Shown: positions 19,317 to 28,372 of the stretch, in pieces
Numbering within the stretch: position 1 is the stretch's first letter
Layout of the letters: each line of letters starts with the position of its first letter
From: Auxenochlorella pyrenoidosa
Lineage: Eukaryota; Chlorophyta; Trebouxiophyceae; Chlorellales; Chlorellaceae
Length of the DNA stretch: 28,372 bases
Direction of reading: 5' to 3'
NCBI GenBank assembly: GCA_001430745.1
Contig: KQ481995.1
Coordinates: 165,583-193,954, forward strand
The notes under the pieces: generated by a model
What the model saw: only the letters and a program-made list of their open reading frames with translations
Told to the model about the DNA's origin: nothing
Databases searched by the model: none
Translations under genes and position numbers: made by a program

Positions 19317-20323
19317 TCATTTCGCGGGCTGAGCCGGCGTCGCCTCTGCCTTTCTGGGGCTGTGCGGCAGGTGCTCCGGGTCGTACACCATGGCATTGGC
19401 TGTGTACTCCTCCTGCAGTTGGGGTGCATCAGTATTTGTTTCGCTGCCCGATGGCAGCAGGCGGCCTGGTGGCACAGGCTGGCATGGCCAACGCTAGAGG
19501 TGCAGCCAATGTTGGAGGGATGTGTCACAGTGCCACAGATCTGAATGCGGCAGTAGGGGGGCAGCGCGCGTCAGCGCAGCCAGCCGGCGCAGGGGCTTGC
19601 CTCGGGTTTGCTCATCTTGCGGGAGGAGTAGGCGCGCCACCACCTGCGCGGAAGCAGGAAGAATTCGGTTAAAAAAATATCCAGACCTGCTGTAGTGGCG
19701 TCTGGAGTTGCGCTGGGCATGAAACGGTCCGAGACGCCGAGTGACCGGGCGGGGGAGATCGCAGCGACGCGCAAAGGCGGTGCCAGCACAGGCCGGCTTC
19801 CCTGCATCCCTTCGCTGCCGCAGGTGATGGATGTCTGGCAGATTGCTCACAAGCCGGCTGTTAGCTGTCGGTACCGAGGTACATCGCTGCAGTGACATGC
19901 ACAGCACCCACCCCCGGCTGCACCGACCCCCAACTCCGCACCTCTTCTCAGACTCCTCCAAATCCTGCGCCTTGGTAGGGCTCTTGGGCCCGTAAATCGC
20001 CTGCTGGAAAGGTGCAGCAAAAACCGGCTGAAAGCGTATGCATCCTGCTGATGGCTGCGAGAGGGGCCGTCGCTGGCGCTCGCTCAACCGCCAGCACAAG
20101 CGCCTTGGGTCGGCCGGGCGCTGGCCGCCCGAACCCGCCTCAATGTAGCGGCTCCCAATCAAATTGGATGTCGCTGGTGCGGCCTGTTGTCAGCAGCCTA
20201 CTGGAAATGCCGAGCGCTACAGCACCCGTGTTTCCCGATAGAATGTAGCCTTCCTGGCTACACAACACGCACCTGCATGACCTCCTGCGGGCACTTCTTG
20301 GTCTTCACTTGAAGGCCTTCCAT
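19317..20323 (-). CDS. Small protein of unknown function, 82 residues, 4 exons
   Basis: Exons: 20323-20273 (ATG), 20000-19942, 19643-19601 and 19412-19317 (TGA). They total 249 nt and all phases agree. The protein starts MEGLQVKTKKCPQEVMQ, continues AIYGPKSPTKAQDLEESEKR, then WWRAYSSRKMSKPE and EEYTANAMVYDPEHLP, and ends in a Pro/Ala/Lys tail. It is soluble-looking and lysine-rich with no membrane segment. I do not recognise the family. The non-random sequence and the clean splicing of four tiny exons argue that it is real. Exon 2 has a CAGCAG tandem acceptor, so isoforms with or without one Gln are possible. The third intron needs a GC donor (GAG|GCAAGC at 19600/19599). The 5' end of the gene lies 330 bp downstream of the Gln-rich gene on the same strand. 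Confidence 0.72.
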
Positions 20324-20652
20324 TGCTGAGCACTCTGTCGCGGTTTCGGGGGCGTGCCGGAGCCGGTGGGGGAGCTCACATGAATGTACAAACAAGGATT
20401 ATAGCAGCAAACGATGCGGACGAGACGGTAATGGCTGGGTGCCCCATGCCGCAGGCCCCGCTGGCGCTTCCACGCGCACGCGGCTGCGCATGGATACTGC
20501 TCCCAGGTCGTCTCTGTACATGGGCATGAAATTCACATCGCGCTGCTCGTTGGAGAGCAGCGCCACATGCACTGTTGCACAAACATTGCTGTTGCCATTA
20601 TTTACAAGTCTGGCACAGACATGCTTGCGACAGGTGCTATATCCCAAGACAG
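20324..20652 (-). other. 3' UTR of the Gln-rich gene and promoter of the small gene
   Basis: This is a spacer between two same-strand genes. It contains the TGTAA at 20606-20602 and then about 280 bp upstream of the small gene's ATG. I see no coding exon. Confidence 0.5.
20602..20606 (-). terminator. TGTAA polyadenylation signal of the Gln-rich gene
   Basis: TTACA on the plus strand is TGTAA on the minus strand, 47 bp past the stop codon at 20653. Its position suits a short 3' UTR. Confidence 0.5.
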
Positions 20653-23600
20653 TCACTTCCTTGTGCGCGCGCGCTTGCCGCCGCCGCCGCTCCTCTTCCT
20701 GCCGCCCTTCGCCTTGCGCTTGCGCCCGCCGGGCTTGCCCAACAGGCCATTCTCCTTCTTGTGTGCCAAGTACGCACGCTGCCCCACCAGACGACGGCCG
20801 CCTGCATCGTAGTACACCTGCAGAGAGGAAGGAACGGGACAGCAGTAGCGGAGTCATGTAACAGAAAAGGGGTGACGATGGGCTCGCTGGCGCAGGGCTG
20901 GCAAGCACGCTGTGCACGCCGTGCAAAGAGAAGGCTGGGTGCACCCCAGGCCGCAGGCAGCACCCACATTCACGCCGCCCTCGCTCTGCCAGTAGCCCGT
21001 GCCGCCGCCGCCTGCGCCATCCTCCGCCGTCCCTCTGCCGCTGCCCTGGCTCTTCCTGCCACGCCCCTTCTTGCTGCCGCCAGCACTGCCCACAGGCACG
21101 AAAGGGCCGCCGATGCCGGCTTTGACAGCGGCCTTTGAGGCCGCGGTGGCGCCGCCGGCAGTGACACCAGAGAACTGCTGCATGTAATTGATGTACACAA
21201 CGGCGCCCGTCCTGCAGACGTGGAGTTCAAGTGGAGCAACGCACCCAAAGAGGTGGGGCCAGAACGCATCAGCAGCATGCAGGAGCTAAGACGAATGCAG
21301 CCGGCTGCGCTGTCGCATGCCCTGCCGTTGACTGCCGATGCTGCCTGCCACATGGCGGACAGATGCACGCAGGTTGATCCACCCGAGCGGGAACGGCCTC
21401 ACCGAGGATCCTTGCCGCCCTTCAGTGCCGCCACCGGCACAAAGTCTGGGAGGCGCACCCACCAGGGCTGCTGCCCGTCGCCGCCGCCGCCAACAGGCGC
21501 CTGCCAGCCGGCGCCGCTGCCGACGTCGCCGCCCGGGGGCATGTCGCCATAGCCGCCTGCACCCTCATTGGAAGCAGCCCGAGCAAACCCCTCATGGTCG
21601 TCCTCATCGGGCGCTTGCCAGAAGGGCTGCTGCAGCTGCTGCGGCTGCTGTGGCTGCTCCATGCCGTGCCAGGGCTGCTGTTGCGGCTGGTGCTGGTGCT
21701 GCTGCCACTCCCACTGCTGCCCCGCAGCGCCCTCTGGCCCCCAGCCATCGACCCGCCAGGGCGGCAGGCCCTGCTGCTGCTGCTGGGCATAGCCTCCAAA
21801 GCGCTGCTCCTGCTGCTGCTCCCTTTGCAGCTCGCTGCCGACCCATCCGCCATCGTCCTCAGCCTTCCACAGCGGCTCCTGCTGCTGCTGGTGTGGCGCC
21901 TCTGTGCCCTGCCACGGCACCTGCCGCTGTGGCGGTTCCTGCCACTCCCACTGCTGCTGCTGAAGCTGCTGAGGACGGCCTTGCCAACCATTGTCCACCC
22001 AAGGCTCCTGCTTTGGTATCTGTGCTTGCTGCTCCTGCTGCTGCCATTGCTGCTCCTGGGGTAGCGAGAAGGCTGCCTGCTGCCCCTGATGGCCGGCAGT
22101 CTGGGGTTCTGTCTTGACGCATACAGATGCAGCATGGCCCGCCTGCTCTGTCACCGGCTGAGTGATGGTCTGTTGTGCCGATTGCAGGGGCCCAGCAGGC
22201 CTGGGCAGTTGGAGGCGGCGCCGCGGCAGTGGCGCGTCCTGCTGCTGCTGCTGCGGCTGCTGCGAGGGCGGCGACGGGACCTGCTGCTGCTGGCGCTGCT
22301 GTTGCGCCGCTGTTGCAGCAAGCAGGGGCGGCTGCTTGCGCCCAGAGCGCGGCGCACGGCGGCCCGAGCTCGGAGGGCAGGGCTCAAAGTCATCATCGCT
22401 GCTACTGTCGCACAGCTGCTGCTTGGCTGCACCTGCACCTGCTGCTGCTGCTGTTCGGAGCGGCTGCTGCTGCTGCTGCTTGCCTGCAGCAGCTCCAGAT
22501 GCTGCCGCCACAGCTGGCTTCGATTCCATGCGAGGGGGCTTGAAGGCGGGGCGCCGCGGCTGCTGCCAGGGCTTTACCGCCGGAGCCGCGGGTGCAGCAT
22601 GTGTGGGCGCTAGTTGCGGGCCTGCCAAGCTCCCCAGCAAGGCCACTGCATTGGCCGCTTCGGCGGCAGCCGCTGAGGGCGCGGCTCGCGCCGTGGCCGC
22701 GCCAGCTGCCAGCACGATGCGCTGCATGGCAGAGCAAGGACAGCTGACTAGTTGATCAGTTGACCAGTTGACCAGCTGGTGGGCGCGCACCACTGGAGGG
22801 AGGGCAGAATCAACACACACACACACAGGCAGGCAGGCAGGCAGGCATGGCAGGCATTGCGTATGCCATGGGCCACTCGCCCTTCCCCTGGGCACTCACT
22901 GAGCCCTTGCCAGCGGCCCCCGTGCGAGCAAACGGGTTGCCTGTTGGCTTGGCTGCTGCCGCCTGCTCCGCGCCCTCTGCCTCTCCCGCCGCCGCTGCTG
23001 CCAAAGGGCCGCTGCCTGCCTGGCCCTCTGGTTCAAGGCGCGCCTCCTGCGGAGAGCTGTGCTGCAGCCGCAGCGGTGCCCGTGCGGCTGTGCCTCGCCC
23101 TGTGACTGGCGAGGGCACCGTGGCTGCGGGCTGGGCGCCCTCGGCACTGCGAGGAGCAGCGAACACTGCATCAGCTGGCCCGCTCAGGGCCTGCCCCTCC
23201 TGCTGCCCCTCCTGTTGCCGCTGCTGCTGCCCGTGCTCCTGCCCCTCCTGCTCCCACTCTCGCTGCCCGTGCTGCTGCTCCTCATGCTGGCCCTCCTGCT
23301 GCCTCATGGGGGCGCCGGCGGCGGCGACGGCCTCCCTGCGCAGGCGCTTGAATGCGGTGGCTGCCGTCGCTGCCCCCGGCCCCTTGCCCCTGGTGCTCCA
23401 GGGCACGGCAATAAGGTCGGCATCGCCCTCGCTGTCCTCGCCTGCTGCCGTGCCACCGCCAGCTGGCGTGGCGGCGGCCCACCCGCCGGCCGTTCCCTGC
23501 AGGGCCGCAAGCCAGAGTGGGGACACAGCTGTGGGTGAGACTAGCCCTGTGTATTGCCATGCTACGTGACGCGCCTCTCTCTGGCTTCCAGCCCATGTCC

Positions 23601-24502
23601 AGCTGGGCCATGTCCGGATGCCACCTGCACCCACCTGCTGTGCCTCCTCATCAGCAAACATGGAGCGCAGTCGTCGGCGGCGGGCTGTGGTGCCGCCAGT
23701 CTGCTGGCCGCTGGCTGGCAGCCCGGCCGCGGCGGGGGCACCCACAGCAGGCGCCCCCGCGACAAACGGGCTGGCCCAGTCGTGCCCCTCTCCATCGTGC
23801 CAGTCCTCTTCTGTAGCTGGCGCAGCTGCTGGTAGCTCCGCGGCCTGCTGTGGCTGCTGCTGCCTAGGCTCACACCACAGCTGCTGCTCTGCCACCTGCT
23901 CTGGCGGGAGCTCCTCGGGCTCTGCCTGCTGCTGCAGCCGTGCCCCCTCCCCATCTTGCGGCGCAGCCGGTGCAGCACCCTCTAGAAGTGAAGGCCCGTC
24001 TGCCAGCTCGCCCAGCAGATCCCAGCTGGGCGAATCGTCGTCCTCCTCGTCTGACCAGCCCCCACTGCTGCCGCTGTTGCCCGCTGCTGGCTGCGCGACC
24101 GCCGGCGCCGGCTGCACCAGGTCGCTCTGCTGCAGAGGTGTGGTGCACCCAGCCGCGCCTGGATTACCCAGCTCCACTGGACCAAGCTTGTGCTGCTGGT
24201 TGCTGGCCTCGGCGGTAATGTCCAGCAGCACGCCCGAAGGTGCAGCGCTTGCGGGCGTGGCGGCGGCATCGTCGCCGCCGGTGGCCGCTGCCGCCAAACG
24301 GAGTCGTTTGAACAGAGTCAACCTGCAAAGTGTTGCAAACGATAGAAGGGAGTTCGCACCGGGCAGAGGGAGGGAAAGGACAGCAACAGTTTTCGACAGC
24401 GAGGGAGGGACTCACCGTCCTGTCGACATCAAAGCGCATCAGTCCCGCACCATTCCACAGGATTACGTTGTGAGGGCAAACCGGGCAATCAATTTCCAGC
24501 AA
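20653..24502 (-). CDS. Large Gln/Ala-rich protein with basic tail, unknown function, 5' end unresolved
   Basis: Coding exons: 24320-23635, 23496-22900, 22721-21403, 21211-20968 and 20817-20653 (TGA), about 1000 residues. The N-terminal part has TLFKRLRLAAA and an acidic stretch (WSDEEDDDSPSWDLLGEL). A second FKRLR motif (ATAFKRLRREAVAA) follows, then long poly-Gln and Gln/Trp-rich segments. The C-terminal part looks folded and conserved (LPDFVPVAALKGGK, VVYINYMQQFSGVTAGG, VYYDAGGRRLVGQRAYLAHK) and ends in a Lys/Arg tail like a nuclear localisation signal (KRARTRK). A nuclear role is inference; I know no family. Intron 23634-23497 is 138 nt, in frame and stop-free, so it may be retained. An upstream exon with GLLEIDCPVCPHNV-type coding sequence (about 24502-24412) ends in a good GTGAGT donor, but joining it to 24320 breaks the frame by one base. 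No in-frame ATG was found. Confidence 0.65.
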
Positions 24503-24810
24503 AGCTTTGCAAAGGCCACGTTGGAACTTGGGGCATCAGGGCATTCCCACGCGATCGGGGTCTATTCCGCAAACCATCAGCCAGCATAAATTTCGCTGCG
24601 ACGCTCTGCCCCACCTCCTTGCCCGCTTGCGCCTCTTCGCCCCACCTTTCCTGGGCCGCACAAGCGCGCGGGCACCTGCTACACACCTGATCAAAACTTG
24701 AGTCGTGATCGCGACCGCCTCAGCGCTCGGCCGGCGGCGTGGGACGGCGTGCGCCGTTGAGGCGCGGGCGTCACCACTGCCCGCCACCCTGCCCATCGCT
24801 TCCCGGCAGT
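24503..24810. promoter_or_regulatory. Divergent 5' region, Gln-rich gene / F-box-LRR gene
   Basis: About 308 bp separate the two divergent genes and must contain both promoters and probably the true first exon of the Gln-rich gene. A candidate minus-strand exon (ATG near 24799 with coding for MGRVAGSGDARAST and a GTGTGT donor) does not join the next exon in phase, so I do not call it. There is no TATA box that I can defend. Confidence 0.4.
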
Positions 24811-27800
24811 ATGAGCACCCTCCCACAGCGGCCTACCTCACTGGATGACCTGGAAGATGCGCTGCTGGAGCTGATATTTGCGCGCGCGTGTGCGGCGCCA
24901 CAGCCGGATGGCAGCGCTGGGTTCCGCCACAACCCCGCCCTCCCGCTAGTGTGCCGCCGATTCTGCCAGCTTTACGTGCAGGTAGGGACTGGGGCCATGG
25001 TTGTCGAGCCCTGTGCGGCGCTCTATGGACGCTCTGTGCCGTATGGCTGCATGCAAACGCTGGCCCAGAGTGACTGCCACCGCTGCCGCCTGCAAGCAGC
25101 GGTGTGCCCTCCCTGGCAAGCACAGTGGTTGCCTCAAGGCGCTCTGCTTTCGTTTTTGTCGGGTGCCTGCAGAGCTCCCTGCTGTGGGAGGAGCTACGCA
25201 TCGACTGGTCGGTGCTGGCCAAGCAAGTTCAGGAGGCACAGGCAGCTGGCGGGCTGGTCCCCCGACCCGCCTTTGCTGCCGGCGCGGCCTGGCTGTCTGC
25301 CCGCCTGCCGTATGCCCAGCGGCTGCTCTTCCGAGGCTGCTTCGCGCTGGCGCCGCCGGCAGAGGCGCTGCCGCTGGCGTGGGTGCGCACCTGGTCTTGG
25401 CTTGGCAGGGCCCCCACTGGGGCGCGGCACTGCTGTGCTGGCCCGGCTTGCTGCCTACTTGAACAGGTGTTACCCCATGCATGCCCGGCTTGCTGCCTGG
25501 CAGGTGCGGCCCGGGCACACTTTCTCAAGCCACTCTCTCAAGCCTGCTGTCCCACCCGGCCCGCCCGCACCCCGCAGCTCTTCCCTGGTGGCCTCAGCAG
25601 CCCCCGCCTGGCAGAGGCGCGCCTGCTGGATGCCTGGGGCGGCCACGGCGCCGAGCTGCTCTGCCTGCTGCGCCGCTGCCCCGCGCTGCGCAGCGTCACG
25701 CTGGCCTGTCAGCCGTGGGCCCAGGGTGGGTGGGTGGGTTGGCAGTAGGTGGAAGGGTGGAAGGATGCGCCGCGCCGCGCCTGCCGGCTGGCTGCCCATG
25801 CTGCTGTCGCCTGTGTGCAGCACGGCAGGGGCCACGAGGGTCGCCTTCGGAGTCTGCCTCATTGTCCCGTCATGCTCTGGACAAAGCGCGCGCGCTGAGC
25901 CGCGCTGGCCCGTCCTCCTGCCCTTGGCTTGCGTCCTGCGCAGGCAGGGCGGCGGCGCTGGTACTGCAGGGTCAGCTGCTGCCCCGCCTGGCATGCCTGC
26001 CCAGCCTGGCTTCCCTGGAGCTGCATGTGGATAAGGTGAGCCGCCCGCCCAGCTGCCCCGTCCTCAGCCCTGCCTGCCCACGTAGCCCTGCATCCCCTGC
26101 TGCCATGCTTCTTGCGTGGGCTGCCCACCAGCTCACCACCCACTTCAGCGCCAACCCCCCCCCGGCCGGCCCTGTCCTGCAGGTCGCCGGCAGCCTGGCT
26201 GAGCTGTCAGAGGCGCTCCCTGGGCTCACCCACCTGTCCCTGCGCTGTCGAATGGAGTCGGCAGCGCTGGCGCCAGGGCTGCTGGAGGGGCTCAGCCAGG
26301 CGGGTGCTGGCGCCCGCCGCCGCGTGTCCGCATCTCGAGGCGCCTGCCGGGCTACCGCGGCCGCGTGCCCGCCCCCTTGTCCGCCTCTGCCCAACTGCTT
26401 GCGCCTCGCGTGCGCCAACCCCAATCCCCCCAACCCCCTACCCCACTCTCACCCACCCACCCACCTCCATATCATGCAGCTGCGGCGCCTGGAGCTGGAG
26501 AATGTGCGCGTGGCGCAGTTCACGCCCCGCCTGGCGCAGGCGCTGTGCCACCTGTCGTACCTGGCCTGCACGGGTGAGGCGGCCGCCGCCCCCAGCACAA
26601 CGGGCGCCTGCTGCCTGCGCACAGCGGTTGAGCCAATCCTTCTACCACGCTCTACACCGACCGCACCCGCAGACAGCCTGTTGGCTGCAGCCCAAGTGGC
26701 AGCTGCACTCCCTCCCCTCGGCCTCGTCCCCCTCCCTCTGTTGCATGCAGATGTCCTGGCCGGAAATGCTACGTCGGCTGCCCCTTGCAGGCCCACTCAT
26801 CGCTGCCTCAACTCCTCCGCCCTCTCTTTTGGTGCATGCAGACGTGCTGGCCGCGCAGCCGCGGCGGCGCGCGGGGGTGCAGCTGTGGCAGGGCCTTCGC
26901 CACCTGGCCTCCCTGCAGCACCTGCGGCTGGACCGGCAGGCCGGGGCGGGAATGCCCGCAAACGCGCTGGCCTGCCGGGGCCTGCGCAGCCTCACCCTGG
27001 TTGCCTGCGAGGCAGGGGAGTGGCCCGCGGCGCCGCACCAGCTGAGTGAGTGCGGGTGGCCCGCGGGGCGGGGCGCTGGCCACGCGCGCTGCCGCGGGAA
27101 GGGCCCCCTTGGCTCGCCCAGCTGCTGCGCGGCTGCCCTGCGGCTGCCCTGCGGTGGTGGGGAGAGCTCGCACTGCACTGGCGTGGAGCAGACGATTGCA
27201 AGCGCCAGAACACCTGTGCGCGGGTGGTTGTTCCCAGCCTCAGCGGCCCCCACCTCCACCCCCCGCCCCTCAACCCGCCACCTCCCGCCCCTCAACCCGC
27301 CCCCCCCTGTCTGCCACCCACCCACCCACCCACCTCCCCCCCATCCCCTGCTGCAGCTGGCGAAGGCGGCTGCCTGGGTCGCCTGGCTTCCCTGCACCTT
27401 GAGTCGCTGCACCTGCTGGCCCCGGTGCCGGCGCCGCTGTGGCGCCACCTGGCGGCCGGCCTGACCTCGCTGACGTGGCGCAGCGTGCTGCACGGCGTGC
27501 CGCAGGTGGAGCTGCTCCTGCCGGGGGAGGGCCCCCAGATCCACATGCAGGTGAGGAATCCAGGCTCAGAGGGGGTGGCTGGTGCGGCGGATGCACACGG
27601 GCGCACCAGGCGGGGGCGCTGCCGCCTGGCGCTTCGAGTCAAATGTGCAGCTTGCCCTGCCAACAGCAGGCAGCAGGCCTGTCAGCGGCCTGGGCTCCTG
27701 GCCAGTGCCGCCCCCTCTCCTCAGCGTACGTGCAACACGCACGCTGAGGTGCTGGCGCCCCCGTGCCTGCAGCCCCTGGGAGTCCCCGCTGAGCTGGCGC

Positions 27801-28280
27801 ACCTGCGGGGCCTGCTGGCGCTGCGCCTGGAGTACTGTGGCCTGGATGCCCTGCCGCCTGCCTTGCAGGTTGGTTGTGGGGGGGGGTTGTTTTTGGGTGG
27901 GGGAGAGGGGGGTGGGGTGGGGGTGGGGTGGGGGGGCAGCCGTCGGGGCGCCGCTCTGGAGGAAGGCTGCCATGTACCCGACTGGCGCCCCTTCAATGCC
28001 CTGAAGAACTGCATGCCACCAGGCGTGCTGACTCCGGCGCACGGCAGCCTTCGCCCATGGGCCGCTGGCTGGCGCTGGTCCGCGAGCGCAGCAGAGTGCC
28101 GCGCCTGCCTGCGCCTGCCCCGTGTGTGCAGGCTCTGTCCGGCCTCACCAGCCTCTCCCTGGAGGGCAATCGCATCTCCGCCCTGCCCGCCTGGCGCTCC
28201 CTCACCGCCCTGCGCCGCCTCAGCCTGGCCAACAACAGCTCGGCAGAGGGGCTGCCAGAGGGCCTGGCCGCGTGCAGCAG
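24811..28280 (+). CDS. F-box / leucine-rich-repeat protein, N-terminal part (10 exons seen)
   Basis: This is likely the substrate-recognition subunit of an SCF ubiquitin ligase. Exons: 24811-24981, 25173-25382, 25578-25725, 25944-26035, 26183-26299, 26480-26573, 26842-27045, 27357-27550, 27773-27868 and 28132-28280, where the gene runs off the window. ATG at 24811; phases agree. Residues about 10-70 read as an F-box: LDDLEDALLELIFARA, then LPLVCRRFCQL, then SSLLWEELRIDW across the first intron. LRR-type segments follow: LPRLACLPSLASLELHVD, LRRLELENVRVAQF, LRHLASLQHLRLD, LRGLLALRLEYCGLDALP and LTSLSLEGNRISALP. The end of exon 2 is the least certain boundary (an alternative donor lies at 25466). 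Exon 5 needs a GC donor (CAG|GCGGGT at 26300). The Skp1 link is inferred from the F-box only. Confidence 0.8.
25441..25501 (+). repeat. 46-bp direct repeat in intron 2 of the F-box gene
   Basis: CCCGGCTTGCTGCCT occurs at about 25441 and again at about 25487. Each copy is followed within about 15 bp by a CAG|GT sequence, that is, two alternative cryptic donors. Confidence 0.7.
26741..26852 (+). repeat. 91-bp tandem duplication of the F-box gene exon 7 acceptor
   Basis: GCATGCAG|ATGTCCTGGCC at 26743 and GCATGCAG|ACGTGCTGGCC at 26834 both follow a pyrimidine-rich tract. Only the second continues into coding LRR sequence. The first is an intronic copy of acceptor plus exon start. Confidence 0.8.
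27262..27301 (+). repeat. 22-bp tandem repeat in an F-box gene intron
   Basis: CCCGCCCCTCAACCCGCC occurs at 27262-27279 and 27284-27301, in the pyrimidine-rich end of intron 27046-27356. Confidence 0.8.
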
Positions 28281-28372
28281 GTGTGTGTGTGTGGTGGGTG
28301 GGGGGGGGGTCGGGCCGCCCGAGGCGGGGGGAGTGTATGTGTGTGTGTGTGTGTGGTGGGTGGGGTGGGTGG
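28281..28372 (+). repeat. GT-rich intron start at the window edge
   Basis: After the donor AG|GTGTGT the sequence is (GT)n, G-run and GGTG repeat to the end of the window, the same composition as other long introns here. No coding sequence is seen. Confidence 0.8.

Noticed and set aside
21338..22755. Several long plus-strand frames rich in Leu, Cys or Ala (259, 174 and 197 residues)
   Set aside because: They are the complement of CAG-rich poly-Gln coding sequence on the minus strand, which automatically gives open poly-Leu, poly-Cys and poly-Ala frames.
25481..27049. 522-residue continuous frame in the F-box gene
   Set aside because: It passes through at least three clear introns with GGTG and pyrimidine tracts. 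Only its segments matching exons 4, 5 and part of 6 look like LRR sequence.
1..28372. Transposases, CRISPR arrays, tRNA or rRNA genes, viral genes
   Set aside because: None was seen on either strand. The repeats present are microsatellites and local duplications. A prokaryotic origin is excluded by the spliced CHLD gene.

Overview
The window is nuclear DNA of a GC-rich, intron-dense eukaryote. The best fit is a green alga of the Chlorella clade (Trebouxiophyceae). Evidence: a split nuclear gene for magnesium chelatase subunit D with a short plastid-type leader, very short coding exons (about 45-530 nt) separated by GT-AG and many GC-AG introns, TGTAA motifs downstream of some stop codons, and heavy (GT)n, (GGTG)n and poly-C tracts inside introns. 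The clade is inferred from these traits, not from a database match. A run of N (16712-17330) is an assembly gap.

Layout, left to right. (1) 195-1257, plus: the last three visible exons of an unrecognised acidic protein. (2) 1930-9102, minus: a complete CHLD gene in 20 exons (704 codons), reconstructed exon by exon with all phases agreeing. It encodes the AAA+/linker/von Willebrand A subunit of Mg-chelatase, the first committed step of chlorophyll synthesis. (3) 9759-11225, minus: a four-exon gene for a 175-residue Coa1-like protein (cytochrome oxidase assembly). (4) 11792-18643, plus, divergent from the Coa1 gene: a family X DNA polymerase (BRCT, 8-kDa/HhH and polymerase domains; Pol lambda/mu-like), interrupted by the gap. 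(5) 19317-20323, minus: a four-exon gene for an 82-residue protein I do not recognise. (6) 20653 to about 24500, minus: a roughly 1000-residue Gln/Ala-rich protein with a basic tail, unrecognised, 5' end unresolved. (7) 24811 to beyond the right edge, plus, divergent from (6): an F-box/leucine-rich-repeat protein. The genes do not form a pathway; they are neighbours in ordinary eukaryotic gene space.

The most interesting signal is in the gene architecture. At least seven places carry a tandem duplication of roughly 75-100 bp that copies an exon edge: a splice acceptor, a splice donor, or in one case a stop codon. Wherever a splice site is copied, the intronic copy appears unused and the outermost copy carries the coding sequence. 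The clearest case is a three- to four-copy array of one exon start in the polymerase gene. In addition, about ten of roughly fifty inferred introns need a GC donor, six of them in CHLD alone, far above the usual one percent or so. A 96-bp near-palindrome sits in one polymerase intron. No transposase, CRISPR array, tRNA or rRNA was seen.
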